Assembly: GCF_030232265.1 (NCBI RefSeq)
Contig: NZ_JASPJK010000005.1
Location: forward strand, 1-64,000
Direction: 5' to 3'
DNA length: 64,000 bases
Source: Corynebacterium sp. MSK041
Lineage (GTDB): Bacteria > Actinomycetota > Actinomycetes > Mycobacteriales > Mycobacteriaceae
Both the position numbers and the translations under genes were made by a program. Below, one piece after another: positions 47,263 through 55,419 of this stretch. Within the stretch, counting starts at the first letter, position 1; every line of letters starts with the position of its first letter. The notes beneath the pieces were generated by a model. That model searched no databases. It was not told where the DNA came from and saw only the letters and a list, made by a program, of their open reading frames with translations.

Positions 47263-47362
47263 ACGGCAAGGTCTCCTTCAACACAAAGTTTTTGGTGTTT
47301 ATGGTTTCTCGGTTAAACCTAACCCGCCAACGCACGCAACCCGGCTATTGACGGGGCCAGAT

Positions 47363-48265
47363 CTACGCGCCGCGCCCCAGCACGCGCAACAGCAACGCCC
47401 GTCCTTTGAGGCCCGCCCACAATGCGGCGCGGACGGGGGCTTGCCACCAGTGCGGGAGGCGATCCGCCTGGAAGCGGTAGGCGGAATCATGGTGCGCGGG
47501 CACGGTGACAGCAGAGTATTTCTTCGCTGAATGCCCTTGATCATGCGCAATAATCGCGTCCGGGGTAAAGATGTTCTGCCACCCGGCACGGGTGAGCCGA
47601 TCACCGAAGTCAATGTCTTCGAAGTACATGAAGTAGCGCTCGTCGAAGCCACCGATTGCGTCAAAAGCCTCCCAGCGCACGAGCAAACAGGAGCCGGAAA
47701 GCCAGCCTGCTTCTCTGCGTCGGCTGAGGTCCTCCCCTGCCTTATACGCCTGGGAGAACGGATTGCCCGGCCAAAACGGGTAGAGCACGGCGTGGCCGAT
47801 GCCGGTGACCAAGGTGGGTACTTCGCGGGCGGAGGGGTACGCGGAACCGTCTGCCTCCTCAATGCGTGGTCCCACTGCCCCGGCGCGCGGGTTGGCGTCC
47901 GCGCATTCAATGAGGCGGTCGATGGAACCGGGCATGAATTCCACGTCCGGGTTGACCACGAGGACGTAGTCGGTGTTGATCTCACCGGCAGCGCGCTGCT
48001 GCGTCAGCGCCTGTGCCGCGGCGTTGATCGCCGGACCGTAGCCAATGTTGCCACCAGTGGGCAGGTACACCACGTTGTCCTGCTGCTGGGCTAACTGCTG
48101 GGCGGCGCCGTCGGTAGAACCGTTGTCCGCGCACACGAGCAGAGTGGGGTGCCGGGTTGCCGCGCCCAGGGACTCCGCGAGCGCCAGCAGGTGCCGGCCT
48201 GGGTTGTATGTCACCGTGACTACGGCCAACGGTGCTGGATGCTTCGTCCCACTCGGAGTATTCAC
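47363..48265 (-). CDS. wbbL: Rhamnosyltransferase WbbL (galactan linker)
   Basis: 300 residues, GT2 fold: VVTVTYNPG near the start, the metal-binding VNPDVEF segment, and FEDIDFGDRLTRAGW at the catalytic region. Adds L-rhamnose to decaprenyl-PP-GlcNAc, building the linker between peptidoglycan and arabinogalactan (Rv3265c counterpart). GTG 48265 gives a family-length protein with TACACT eight bases upstream; the open frame to 49156 is antisense to the LCP gene. Confidence 0.9.
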   Translation of the reverse strand: MNTPSGTKHPAPLAVVTVTYNPGRHLLALAESLGAATRHPTLLVCADNGSTDGAAQQLAQQQDNVVYLPTGGNIGYGPAINAAAQALTQQRAAGEINTDYVLVVNPDVEFMPGSIDRLIECADANPRAGAVGPRIEEADGSAYPSAREVPTLVTGIGHAVLYPFWPGNPFSQAYKAGEDLSRRREAGWLSGSCLLVRWEAFDAIGGFDERYFMYFEDIDFGDRLTRAGWQNIFTPDAIIAHDQGHSAKKYSAVTVPAHHDSAYRFQADRLPHWWQAPVRAALWAGLKGRALLLRVLGRGA

Positions 48266-48370
48266 AGTGCGGAAGTGTAGAGCATTGCAACACGGAAATG
48301 GGCTGTGCTTGCCGTATACTCCTAACCTGATTTCATCCCACCAGCACCACGACATCAAGGGCGGCGTTCT

Positions 48371-49981
48371 GTGAGCGATAAGTACAGGCCTGTGCGCGAC
48401 ATTCAACCGGCGCCGTCGCGCGTGAAAGACTTGTCCCAGGTCGGCCACCCGCTGCTCAAAAGCGCGCTGGCGGCAATCGCCGTGCTCATCCTCGCGGTCA
48501 CCGGCATGGGCTACTACTCGGTGGGCACGTTGGGTTCCAACCTTGCCGGTGCGGACCTGGAACTCGGCGGCAAAGACGGCAACAAGAATGACCTCAAGGG
48601 CTCTGACGGTGCAGTGGACATCTTGCTTGTCGGCTCCGATTCCCGCGCGGATGCGCAAGGCAACCCACTCACCCAAGAGGAACTCGCACGCCTTAACGCG
48701 GGTGAGGCCGATGGTGAGCTCAACACCGACACGATCATCGTGGTGCGTGTGCCTAATGATGGCTCCCGTGCCACCGCCGTGTCCATCCCCCGCGACACCT
48801 ACATCCGTGACCGCCGCTTGGGCAATACCAAGATCAACGGCGTGTACGGCGAGTACGCCCTGCAGAAGCGCGAGGAACTGGTCAACGAAGGTGTGGAAGG
48901 CCGCGAACTCGAAGAGAAAGTCGCTCAGGCTGGCCAGCAAGGTCTGATCAATGCTGTAGCGGACCTCACTGGTGTGGAAGTTGACCACTACGCCGAGGTG
49001 GGTCTGCTTGGCTTCGTCCTGCTGACGGATGCTGTCGGCGGCGTGGAAGTCTGCCTCAATGAAGCCGTGAATGAGCCACTGTCCGGCGCGAACTTCCCCG
49101 CCGGTCGCTCCACCCTCGATGGTGCACAGGCCTTGGCCTTCGTGCGTCAACGCCATGACCTGCCGCGCGGTGACTTGGACCGCATCGTGCGCCAGCAGGT
49201 CTTCATGGCTTCGCTGGTCAATGAGATCATCTCCGCCGGCACCCTGTCCAACCCGAACAAGCTACGTGAACTGTCCACGGCGGTGGAGCGTTCCGTCACC
49301 GTGGATAAAGGCTGGGACATCATGTCCATGGCCACGCAGATGTCTGACCTGGCCGCCGGCAACGTCACCTTCCAAACCATCCCGGTGACCTCTATCAACG
49401 GCGTGGGTGATTACGGCGAGTCCATCGTCACCGTCGACGTCGCCCAAGTGCACGCCTACATGGAAACCCTCTCGCGCGAGCAAGAGCAAGAGCAGAACAG
49501 CGACACCAGCGACGCCAACGACAGGGATAACAACCAGGACAACACACCAACCGAAGCCCCCGCCGAGTTGAACGGCAAGACCGTGGACGTGCTCAATGCC
49601 GGTAGCACCCCCGGCCTGGCCGCGGGTGTCGGCGCATACGTGAAGGAACACGGCGTCACGGTGGATAACGTGACCAACGCCATGCCGGGTGTCTACTACG
49701 AATCCCAGATCGTTGCCGCCCGCGCGGATGACCCGGCAGCAATTGAGCTGGCGCGCATGCTCGGTGGCCTGCCTATCACCGTGAATGAGAGCCTGGACAG
49801 CACCTCCCTCATCGTGGTCACCGCCGACGATTACGTCGGCCCGACCTCCGAAGCGGTTGACCTGCCACAGCCCTCGACCTCTTCCTCCAACACCGTGGGC
49901 ACACCGGGCGAGGATTTCGGCACAGCCGAGGTGGCGCCCGAGTTCAATGCCGGTGGCTCAGGCCCGCGCTGCGTGAACTAA
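48371..49981 (+). CDS. LytR-CpsA-Psr family cell-wall ligase
   Basis: 536 residues, GTG start. One membrane helix (about 31-53), LCP domain with the conserved Asp/Arg set (VGSDSRADA, SIPRDTYI, RQRHDLPRGDLDRIVRQQ), and a LytR_C domain (about 395-490). Such ligases transfer arabinogalactan precursors to peptidoglycan in mycolata. Divergent from wbbL. Counterpart of Rv3267 (Lcp1). Confidence 0.92.
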   Translation: MSDKYRPVRDIQPAPSRVKDLSQVGHPLLKSALAAIAVLILAVTGMGYYSVGTLGSNLAGADLELGGKDGNKNDLKGSDGAVDILLVGSDSRADAQGNPLTQEELARLNAGEADGELNTDTIIVVRVPNDGSRATAVSIPRDTYIRDRRLGNTKINGVYGEYALQKREELVNEGVEGRELEEKVAQAGQQGLINAVADLTGVEVDHYAEVGLLGFVLLTDAVGGVEVCLNEAVNEPLSGANFPAGRSTLDGAQALAFVRQRHDLPRGDLDRIVRQQVFMASLVNEIISAGTLSNPNKLRELSTAVERSVTVDKGWDIMSMATQMSDLAAGNVTFQTIPVTSINGVGDYGESIVTVDVAQVHAYMETLSREQEQEQNSDTSDANDRDNNQDNTPTEAPAELNGKTVDVLNAGSTPGLAAGVGAYVKEHGVTVDNVTNAMPGVYYESQIVAARADDPAAIELARMLGGLPITVNESLDSTSLIVVTADDYVGPTSEAVDLPQPSTSSSNTVGTPGEDFGTAEVAPEFNAGGSGPRCVN

Positions 49982-50001
49982 AGCCTCTACTATGGGGGCG
50001 C

Positions 50002-50679
50002 ATGAGCATGCTCGCCCCACTCCTGGCCACCGACCCCGCCGCCCCACGCCTCACCGTCTACGACGAAACAGCAGGCACGCGCGTGGAGTTCTCCGCCATC
50101 ACGTTGGACAATTGGGCCAACAAGATTGCCAACATGCTTATCGACGAATTCGATGCCCCCACCGAAATCCTCCTCGACCTACCCGTCTCCTGGCAGGCCG
50201 CCGTCTTGCCCATCGGGATCTCCACCGCCGGGTTGAGCACCACTGTGGATACGGCACAGAACAGCACCCCCTCCGCGGAACCCCGCCTGGTGTTCACCAC
50301 CACTTCACGTGCGGAACTGTGGGCCGATGCCGGTGTCGCCGATGTGGCTGTGGTGTCCGATGATCCTTTCGGTCGTGGCGTCGTCGAATCCGGTGGCCAG
50401 CTCCCCTTAGGCGCCGTTGATTTCGGCCCCACCGTGCGCTTCTACGGCGACCAGTACTACGGCGAGACTCCTGATCTTGCCCAGTGGCGCAACCCGGAGA
50501 TCACCGATACCTCGGAGCGCCTTCTCATTCCCGGCTGGCGCGACCGCGAGGAATTCGACCGCTACGTGCTTGCCCCGCTTGCCGCCAACGGCTCCATCGT
50601 CGTTGTCACCGGCATGACTTCTGCCGAGCGCCTTGCCCACATCGCGGAGACCGAAAAGGTTACCCGCCAACTCACGTAG
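50002..50679 (+). CDS. TIGR03089 family protein
   Basis: 225 residues, an actinobacterial family of unknown function (Rv3268 counterpart) that resembles the N-terminal part of AMP-forming ligases but lacks their catalytic lid. TACTAT eight bases before ATG 50002 and a G-rich run fit either leaderless or weak SD initiation. It follows the LCP gene by 20 bases. Confidence 0.8.
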   Translation: MSMLAPLLATDPAAPRLTVYDETAGTRVEFSAITLDNWANKIANMLIDEFDAPTEILLDLPVSWQAAVLPIGISTAGLSTTVDTAQNSTPSAEPRLVFTTTSRAELWADAGVADVAVVSDDPFGRGVVESGGQLPLGAVDFGPTVRFYGDQYYGETPDLAQWRNPEITDTSERLLIPGWRDREEFDRYVLAPLAANGSIVVVTGMTSAERLAHIAETEKVTRQLT

Positions 50680-50682
50680 GCC

Positions 50683-51150
50683 TTACCGGTCCAACCAGTG
50701 CAACAGCCGCCGCCACGCCACCCGCGCTGCCGAATGCGGCACCGCGATGATCTCCCGCGCGTAGTTTTTCACCCGTGACCTACGCGGGGTCGGCGCCGCC
50801 ACCACCTCAATGGGAATCCCCAGGTGCAAAGCCCACACCCGCGTGCGCCCCACATGAAAACCGTTAGTCACCACCGTCAGCTTCTCCGCCTCCGGCAGCA
50901 GCGCGCGGGAACGCTCGAGATTCTCGTTCGTGGACGTCGCCCATGGCTCCTCAATCACGTCCGCCGGGTCCACGCCCCGCTCCACGAGCCACCGCGCCAT
51001 CACCGCGGACTCCCCCTTGCCCGTCACCACAACAGTGCGTGGCCGCGTCGCCCGATACAGATCCAGGCCCGCTTGCAGGCGCGCCTCAAGCATTAACGAC
51101 GGCTCCCCGTCCCTCACCCGCGCCCCCAAAATCACTAACGGGTGTGGCAC
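50683..51150 (-). CDS. YdcF-like (DUF218) protein
   Basis: 155 residues. Core DUF218 signatures: LVILGARVRDGEPS, VTGKGES, and NGFHVGRTR. Its start abuts the purE stop, so it is the last gene of purK-purE-ydcF. The family is linked to envelope or vitamin B12 transport; function unknown here. Confidence 0.85.
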   Translation of the reverse strand: MPHPLVILGARVRDGEPSLMLEARLQAGLDLYRATRPRTVVVTGKGESAVMARWLVERGVDPADVIEEPWATSTNENLERSRALLPEAEKLTVVTNGFHVGRTRVWALHLGIPIEVVAAPTPRRSRVKNYAREIIAVPHSAARVAWRRLLHWLDR

Positions 51151-51651
51151 TTACTCACCAAGCAGACGCTTCCGTAGAGCCTCATCCTTGCGCTCCACCT
51201 CATTAGCCATGTTCACCTGGTAGTCCACCATCTTCTGACGCATCTGCGTATCAGCCGTGCCCAGGATGCGCGCCGCGAGAAGGCCCGCGTTCTTCGCACC
51301 ACCGATGGACACCGTGGCCACCGGGACACCACCCGGCATCTGCACGATGGACAGCAAAGAATCCAGGCCATCCAGATCAGCCAGCGCACGCGGAATACCG
51401 ATTACTGGCAACGGCGTCGCCGCAGCAACCATGCCCGGCAGGTGTGCAGCGCCACCAGCACACGCGATGATCACCTCAAGGCCACGCTCATGCGCACTCT
51501 TGGCGTACGCCAGCATCTTTTCCGGGGTGCGGTGCGCGGACACAACACCCACCTCAAAGCGGATGCCAAACTCAGCGAGAACCTCCGCTGCGGGTGCGAC
51601 AGTGTCCCAGTCCGAATCCGAACCCATGATGATTCCAACCTGCGGTTGCAT
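51151..51651 (-). CDS. purE: N5-carboxyaminoimidazole ribonucleotide mutase
   Basis: 166 residues, class I PurE. GSDSDW and SAHRTP motifs present. Converts N5-CAIR to CAIR in purine synthesis. GGGAGG upstream of ATG 51651. It lies 47 bases after purK. Confidence 0.96.
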   Translation of the reverse strand: MQPQVGIIMGSDSDWDTVAPAAEVLAEFGIRFEVGVVSAHRTPEKMLAYAKSAHERGLEVIIACAGGAAHLPGMVAAATPLPVIGIPRALADLDGLDSLLSIVQMPGGVPVATVSIGGAKNAGLLAARILGTADTQMRQKMVDYQVNMANEVERKDEALRKRLLGE

Positions 51652-51680
51652 AGCTTTCCTCCCAGCTCACTCAGTTCCCA

Positions 51681-51706
51681 CAGTGCTATTTCGCAGTGCT
51701 ATTTTG
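51681..51706. repeat. Tandem 13-bp repeat across the purK stop codon
   Basis: Units CAGTGCTATTTCG (51681-51693) and CAGTGCTATTTTG (51694-51706); the second includes the purK stop codon. Apparent small slippage duplication. Confidence 0.75.
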
Positions 51707-52916
51707 CAGTTCCGTTCACAATGATCTCAGCCGCTGCCTTCGCCCGCGACAGAACCGTATCCAGATCAGCGCCAGCCACGTTGACGTGACCCATCTTGCG
51801 GCCCGGGCGGAAGCCCTTGCCGTACAAGTGGACCTTCGCCTCAGGGAACTGACGCATGACCTCCATGACGCGCTCTTCCATCGGCTGCGCCGGCTCTTCG
51901 TCCGCGCCCAGAGTGTTCACCATGACGGTGTAGTTAGCCGTGGTGTCCACCGAGCCCAGCGGCCAATCCAGAACAGCACGCAGATGCTGCTCAAACTGGC
52001 TAGTCACGCAGCCGTCCTGCGTCCAGTGACCAGTGTTATGTGGGCGCATGGCTAGCTCATTCACCGTGACAGCTGGTTCACCGGAGGCGTCCGTGTGGGC
52101 GAAGAGCTCCACGGCCAAGACACCGGTGACGTCCAGTTCGGAAGCAATCTTCGTGGCCAGCTCCTGGCAGAACGCAGCTTGCTCAGCCGTCATGTCCGGG
52201 GCTGGCGCGATCGCTTCAACACAGATGCCATCCCGCTGGCGGGACTCCACGACAGGCCATGCCTTGATCTCACCGGAAGGTGTGCGCGCGACCATGGCGG
52301 ACAGTTCACGGTCGAAGTTGATCTTCCGCTCAGCGTAGAGCGGGGTGCCCTTGTCCAGCAGATCGCTGACCAGGGCGCGCGCGTCTTCTTCGGTCTTCGG
52401 GAACCACACTCCATGTCCGTCGTAGCCACCGCGCGTTGCCTTCAGGCACATCGCACCATCGACGGAAGCGAAGAACTCAGCGGCATCATCCGCACTTTCG
52501 ATGGGAGCGAACTCCGGCACCGGGGCGCCGATCTCCTTCATCTTGCGGCGCTGCTCCAACTTGTCTTGAGCGAAGATCAAAGCGTGTGGCTGTGGTTGCA
52601 CGCTCATGCCCTCAGCGATGAGCTGGTCGAGGAACTCATTGGGCACGTGCTCGTGGTCAAAGGTTGCGGCGGTCGCGCCAGCACACACGCGTTTGACGTC
52701 ATCGAGGTTTTTGTAATCCCCGATCTCCACGTCACCGAAGACCTGGGCGGCGGACGAGTCCGGCGCACCAGCAAGCACGCGGGGTGCAAGACCGAGCTCG
52801 ATGGCTTCGGTGTGCATCATGCGCGCAAGTTGGCCGTCGCCGATCACGGCAAGAACGGGCATGCCCTGCGCGTCGCGGGTGGCATCTGACTTCGGATTCG
52901 ACTTCGCGTTGCTCAC
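51699..52916 (-). CDS. purK: N5-carboxyaminoimidazole ribonucleotide synthase
   Basis: 405 residues, ATP-grasp. N-terminal IGDGQLARM, ATP-binding loop KATRGGYDGHG, and AMRPHNTGHW near the active site. Makes N5-CAIR from AIR, bicarbonate and ATP. GTG 52916 preceded by TAGAGT plus eight bases. Followed by purE. Confidence 0.96.
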   Translation of the reverse strand: MSNAKSNPKSDATRDAQGMPVLAVIGDGQLARMMHTEAIELGLAPRVLAGAPDSSAAQVFGDVEIGDYKNLDDVKRVCAGATAATFDHEHVPNEFLDQLIAEGMSVQPQPHALIFAQDKLEQRRKMKEIGAPVPEFAPIESADDAAEFFASVDGAMCLKATRGGYDGHGVWFPKTEEDARALVSDLLDKGTPLYAERKINFDRELSAMVARTPSGEIKAWPVVESRQRDGICVEAIAPAPDMTAEQAAFCQELATKIASELDVTGVLAVELFAHTDASGEPAVTVNELAMRPHNTGHWTQDGCVTSQFEQHLRAVLDWPLGSVDTTANYTVMVNTLGADEEPAQPMEERVMEVMRQFPEAKVHLYGKGFRPGRKMGHVNVAGADLDTVLSRAKAAAEIIVNGTAK

Positions 52917-53038
52917 GAGTGCCTACTCTACTGAGCAATCGCTGCACTCGGCCGGATGACCTCCCCGAAAGGGTCTAGCAACGTCTTAGCAACGTTCCAG
53001 CGGAGTGGGGCTGCGGGGTATATGGCTGGAGGGAATGT

Positions 53039-53052
53039 GGACAAATGTGTCC
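53039..53052. promoter_or_regulatory. GGACA-N4-TGTCC operator, site 1 (upstream of alsD)
   Basis: GGACA-AATG-TGTCC, a perfect dyad 220 bp before the alsD start. Confidence 0.6.
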
Positions 53053-53114
53053 GATTGTGGCGTGGTGAGGGTGTGAGCTGGGGCTTTGGTGCGTGGAGAA
53101 ACGGACGCAGAGTG

Positions 53115-53135
53115 TGTCCGCTTGTTTAGCGGACA
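53115..53135. promoter_or_regulatory. Dyad TGTCCGCT-N5-AGCGGACA, site 2 (upstream of alsD)
   Basis: 8-bp arms with the same half-site in opposite order to sites 1 and 3 (TGTCC...GGACA); it could form a hairpin or bind the same regulator. Confidence 0.55.
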
Positions 53136-53170
53136 TCGGCACAGGTCATCGACGGCAAGACGTGGGAAGT

Positions 53171-53184
53171 GGACAAGGATGTCC
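53171..53184. promoter_or_regulatory. GGACA-N4-TGTCC operator, site 3 (upstream of alsD)
   Basis: GGACA-AGGA-TGTCC, same spacing as site 1, near a TTATAC box. Confidence 0.6.
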
Positions 53185-53274
53185 GCATCGTCTGTAGCGT
53201 TATACACCGCGGCCAGATTGCGGGTCCGAGATGGTCCCGGCTCGCATCGTGGAAGTCGCGCTACCATCGGGATC

Positions 53275-54000
53275 ATGACTTCTTTGGGCCGCCACACAAT
53301 TTTTCAGAATTCACTCATGTCAGCGCTGCTCGATGGGATTTATGACGGGGAGATGACCATCGGGGAGATTCTGTCGAAGGGCAATTTCGGCCTGGGTACT
53401 TTTGACGGACTGGATGGAGAAATGATCATCCTGGACGGCACGTGCTACCAGCTTCGCAGTGACGGTTCGGCGACGATTGCGGATTTGGACCAAGTGAGTC
53501 CGTTTGCGCAGGTGACGAATTTTGTGCCGAAGATCGTCGTTAAGGCTCCGAAGGGCATGAAGCGCAGCGAGCTTTCCAAGTTCATTGATGGGGTGGAACC
53601 TTCGGGCAACTACTTTCATGCGGTGCGGATTCGTGGGACGTTTTCCAACGTGGTCACGCGAACGGTGACGAAGCAATCCAAGCCGTACCCGCCAATGCGT
53701 GATGCCGTGGGCGATGACAAGGAGATCACCTTTGACAATGTGCGCGGGGTCATCGGTGGGTTTCGTACGCCGAAGTACGCGAAGGGCATTGGGGTGCCTG
53801 GCTGCCACGTCCACTTCATCAATGAGGAGCGCACGTCCGGCGGGCACGTGCTTGATTACACGGTGGAAGACGCCGTGATTGAACTCTGCCCTGGCACGGA
53901 CATGGAACTGCGCCTCCCACTCACGGCCGACTTCGCTGCGGGCAACCTTTCCCCCGATGACATTGATGAGCAGATTCACACCACTGAGGTGAAGGGCTAA
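53275..54000 (+). CDS. alsD: Alpha-acetolactate decarboxylase
   Basis: 241 residues. Converts acetolactate to acetoin, diverting pyruvate overflow or excess branched-chain precursors. Zinc ligands are visible in GCHVHF (two His) and GGHVL. ATG 53275 is chosen for TACCAT plus seven bases and family-like start (TIFQNSLMSALLDGIYDG). No acetolactate synthase lies beside it, and it occupies the place of a different gene in mycobacteria, so it is probably an insertion. Three GGACA/TGTCC dyads lie upstream. Confidence 0.93.
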   Translation: MTSLGRHTIFQNSLMSALLDGIYDGEMTIGEILSKGNFGLGTFDGLDGEMIILDGTCYQLRSDGSATIADLDQVSPFAQVTNFVPKIVVKAPKGMKRSELSKFIDGVEPSGNYFHAVRIRGTFSNVVTRTVTKQSKPYPPMRDAVGDDKEITFDNVRGVIGGFRTPKYAKGIGVPGCHVHFINEERTSGGHVLDYTVEDAVIELCPGTDMELRLPLTADFAAGNLSPDDIDEQIHTTEVKG

Positions 54001-54011
54001 AGCCTGCTCAC

Positions 54012-54449
54012 CTAGGGGAGTTGGCGGCGGATGAGTTCTTCCACTCGTTTGGTGCGGCCGACGTCCGGGAAGTAGATGGGTTCGGGATAGCCGAATATGC
54101 CGATGCTGATTCCGCCGCGGTGGCGCTGGGCGCCGCGGATTTGAACGAACGGAATGGACTCAATAGACCGGCCGTTCATGGCCACGACGCGCTTATTGGT
54201 TACTACGAAGCGCTGGCGGCGGAGGCGGAGAACTGGCTTTAGGAAACGCCATAAAGCCAGGATCGCCCAAAGCAGCACCACGATGTTGCGCAGCTGCGCA
54301 TCCATACCGTGGACGTCCATCCAGCCGATGAGCATCCAGGACAGCGCGGTGAGGATGATCAGCTCTAAAAACGGGAACACTAAAGCGCGTAGTGGCGGAG
54401 CCATGTCCGCCAATACGACTTCTCCCCTACCGAGTCTGATCTTTGCCAC
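54012..54449 (-). CDS. PH-domain membrane protein
   Basis: 145 residues, GTG start. Two hydrophobic segments (about 22-60), then the bacterial PH (YdbT-like) fold beginning TNKRVVAMNGRSIE. Counterpart of Rv3278c. Its start is 10 bases after the birA stop, so it is co-transcribed with birA. Confidence 0.85.
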   Translation of the reverse strand: MAKIRLGRGEVVLADMAPPLRALVFPFLELIILTALSWMLIGWMDVHGMDAQLRNIVVLLWAILALWRFLKPVLRLRRQRFVVTNKRVVAMNGRSIESIPFVQIRGAQRHRGGISIGIFGYPEPIYFPDVGRTKRVEELIRRQLP

Positions 54450-54459
54450 GGCCCACAGG

Positions 54460-55191
54460 TTAATCGGTGGGGCGTAAATGAGTCACGTCGCCAGTTGAGT
54501 AGCTTGTTCCATCCACGACGATCTCCCCACGCTCATCCACGTCATCGACCACCCCGACGACGTCTCCGCTGTACGTTTCCAGGCGGACGCGCTGGCCGAT
54601 GGTGGCGGAGGTGTCGCGGTAGTCGCGCATAAGCATTGTGTCTTTGTTGCGCCACTGCATGAGCCGCTTGCCCAGCGCGCGGAGCAGATTGATGGTGAAG
54701 TCGTCCCAGTCGACGGTGATGCCTTGGAGGTTGAGCGCGGTGGACCAGTCCGTGGGCAGGCAATCTTCTTCCCAGTCGATGTTGACGCCGAGGCCGACGA
54801 CCAGCATGGGGGAACCGTTGCGCATATCAATCTCCCCCAAGATGCCCACGAATTTCTTGCCGTTCAGTAGCACATCATTCGGCCACTTTAAGCGAGCCTC
54901 CGGCACCACATCCACAACCGCCAAGCCCGCGGCGAGGGAGACCAAGCCCAGGTCATCCGTGCGCGGCAGATCAATAGCCACGCTCATGAGCAAGCTCGCA
55001 CCCGCGGGCGCTTCCCACACGCGTCCCAGCCGGCCCTTGCCGCTGGTTTGCTGGTCCGCAATGAGCACTACCCCCGGCGCGCCCGTGGCAAGGAGCTCTG
55101 TGTTGGTTGACTCTGACACGTTCACGTGTCGGACCTCCGACCAGTACTCCGCAACGGCTGCTTGAATCCGCGCCACATCCTGAACAGTCAT
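54460..55191 (-). CDS. birA: Biotin-[acetyl-CoA-carboxylase] ligase
   Basis: 243 residues, the short group I form without an N-terminal DNA-binding domain, so it is an enzyme only. Biotin/ATP motifs: SGKGRLGRVW and KWPNDVLL. It biotinylates acyl-CoA and pyruvate carboxylases needed for mycolate and fatty-acid synthesis. ATG 55191 has TACGCT seven bases upstream (leaderless, or GAGGA as SD). Two dyads (55216-55270) lie upstream. Confidence 0.94.
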   Translation of the reverse strand: MTVQDVARIQAAVAEYWSEVRHVNVSESTNTELLATGAPGVVLIADQQTSGKGRLGRVWEAPAGASLLMSVAIDLPRTDDLGLVSLAAGLAVVDVVPEARLKWPNDVLLNGKKFVGILGEIDMRNGSPMLVVGLGVNIDWEEDCLPTDWSTALNLQGITVDWDDFTINLLRALGKRLMQWRNKDTMLMRDYRDTSATIGQRVRLETYSGDVVGVVDDVDERGEIVVDGTSYSTGDVTHLRPTD

Positions 55192-55215
55192 GTTCCTCAG
55201 CGTAGACGGGGCTTG

Positions 55216-55230
55216 TTGCGGACTCCGCAA
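55216..55230. promoter_or_regulatory. Dyad TTGCGGA-C-TCCGCAA upstream of birA
   Basis: Perfect 7+1+7 dyad 25 bp before the birA start; shares the core TCCGCAATGCG with a second dyad 32 bp away. Confidence 0.55.
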
Positions 55231-55253
55231 TGCGCATCAGCAAAAGCCCAGGG

Positions 55254-55270
55254 AGTCCGCAATGCGGACT
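55254..55270. promoter_or_regulatory. Dyad AGTCCGCA-A-TGCGGACT upstream of birA
   Basis: Perfect 8+1+8 dyad; the 32-bp offset of the shared core is about three helix turns, suggesting cooperative binding. Confidence 0.55.
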
Positions 55271-55419
55271 GTTTTCTCAGGTTCACTCATACCCTTAAAT
55301 AAACCGCTCTGTCTACATTTTCAGACCCCTATGAATCTAATTCTGGCCAACAAATCAGCAGTACACATAGCCTGAACCGCACACAAACAAACACCATATA
55401 GACAGAAGGGTCTACTTTC

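Larger units (their letters stand above)
52917..53274. other. Gene-free region upstream of purK and alsD
   Basis: Divergent promoter region with three GGACA/TGTCC dyads, a TTATAC box near 53200 and TACCAT seven bases before the alsD start. The longer plus-strand frame (from 53086) runs through these dyads, which argues against it being coding. Confidence 0.6.

Noticed and set aside
47306..47325. DtxR-like sequence GGTTAAACCTAACC upstream of the nucleotidyltransferase gene
   Set aside because: Two mismatches from a symmetric DtxR core and no iron-related gene nearby; likely chance.
48266..49156. Upstream extension of the wbbL frame
   Set aside because: Antisense to the LCP gene; GTG 48265 gives the family length.
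53086..53274. 63-codon upstream extension of alsD
   Set aside because: Covers the operator-like dyads, has no ribosome-binding site and no family match; ATG 53275 has a leaderless promoter pattern.
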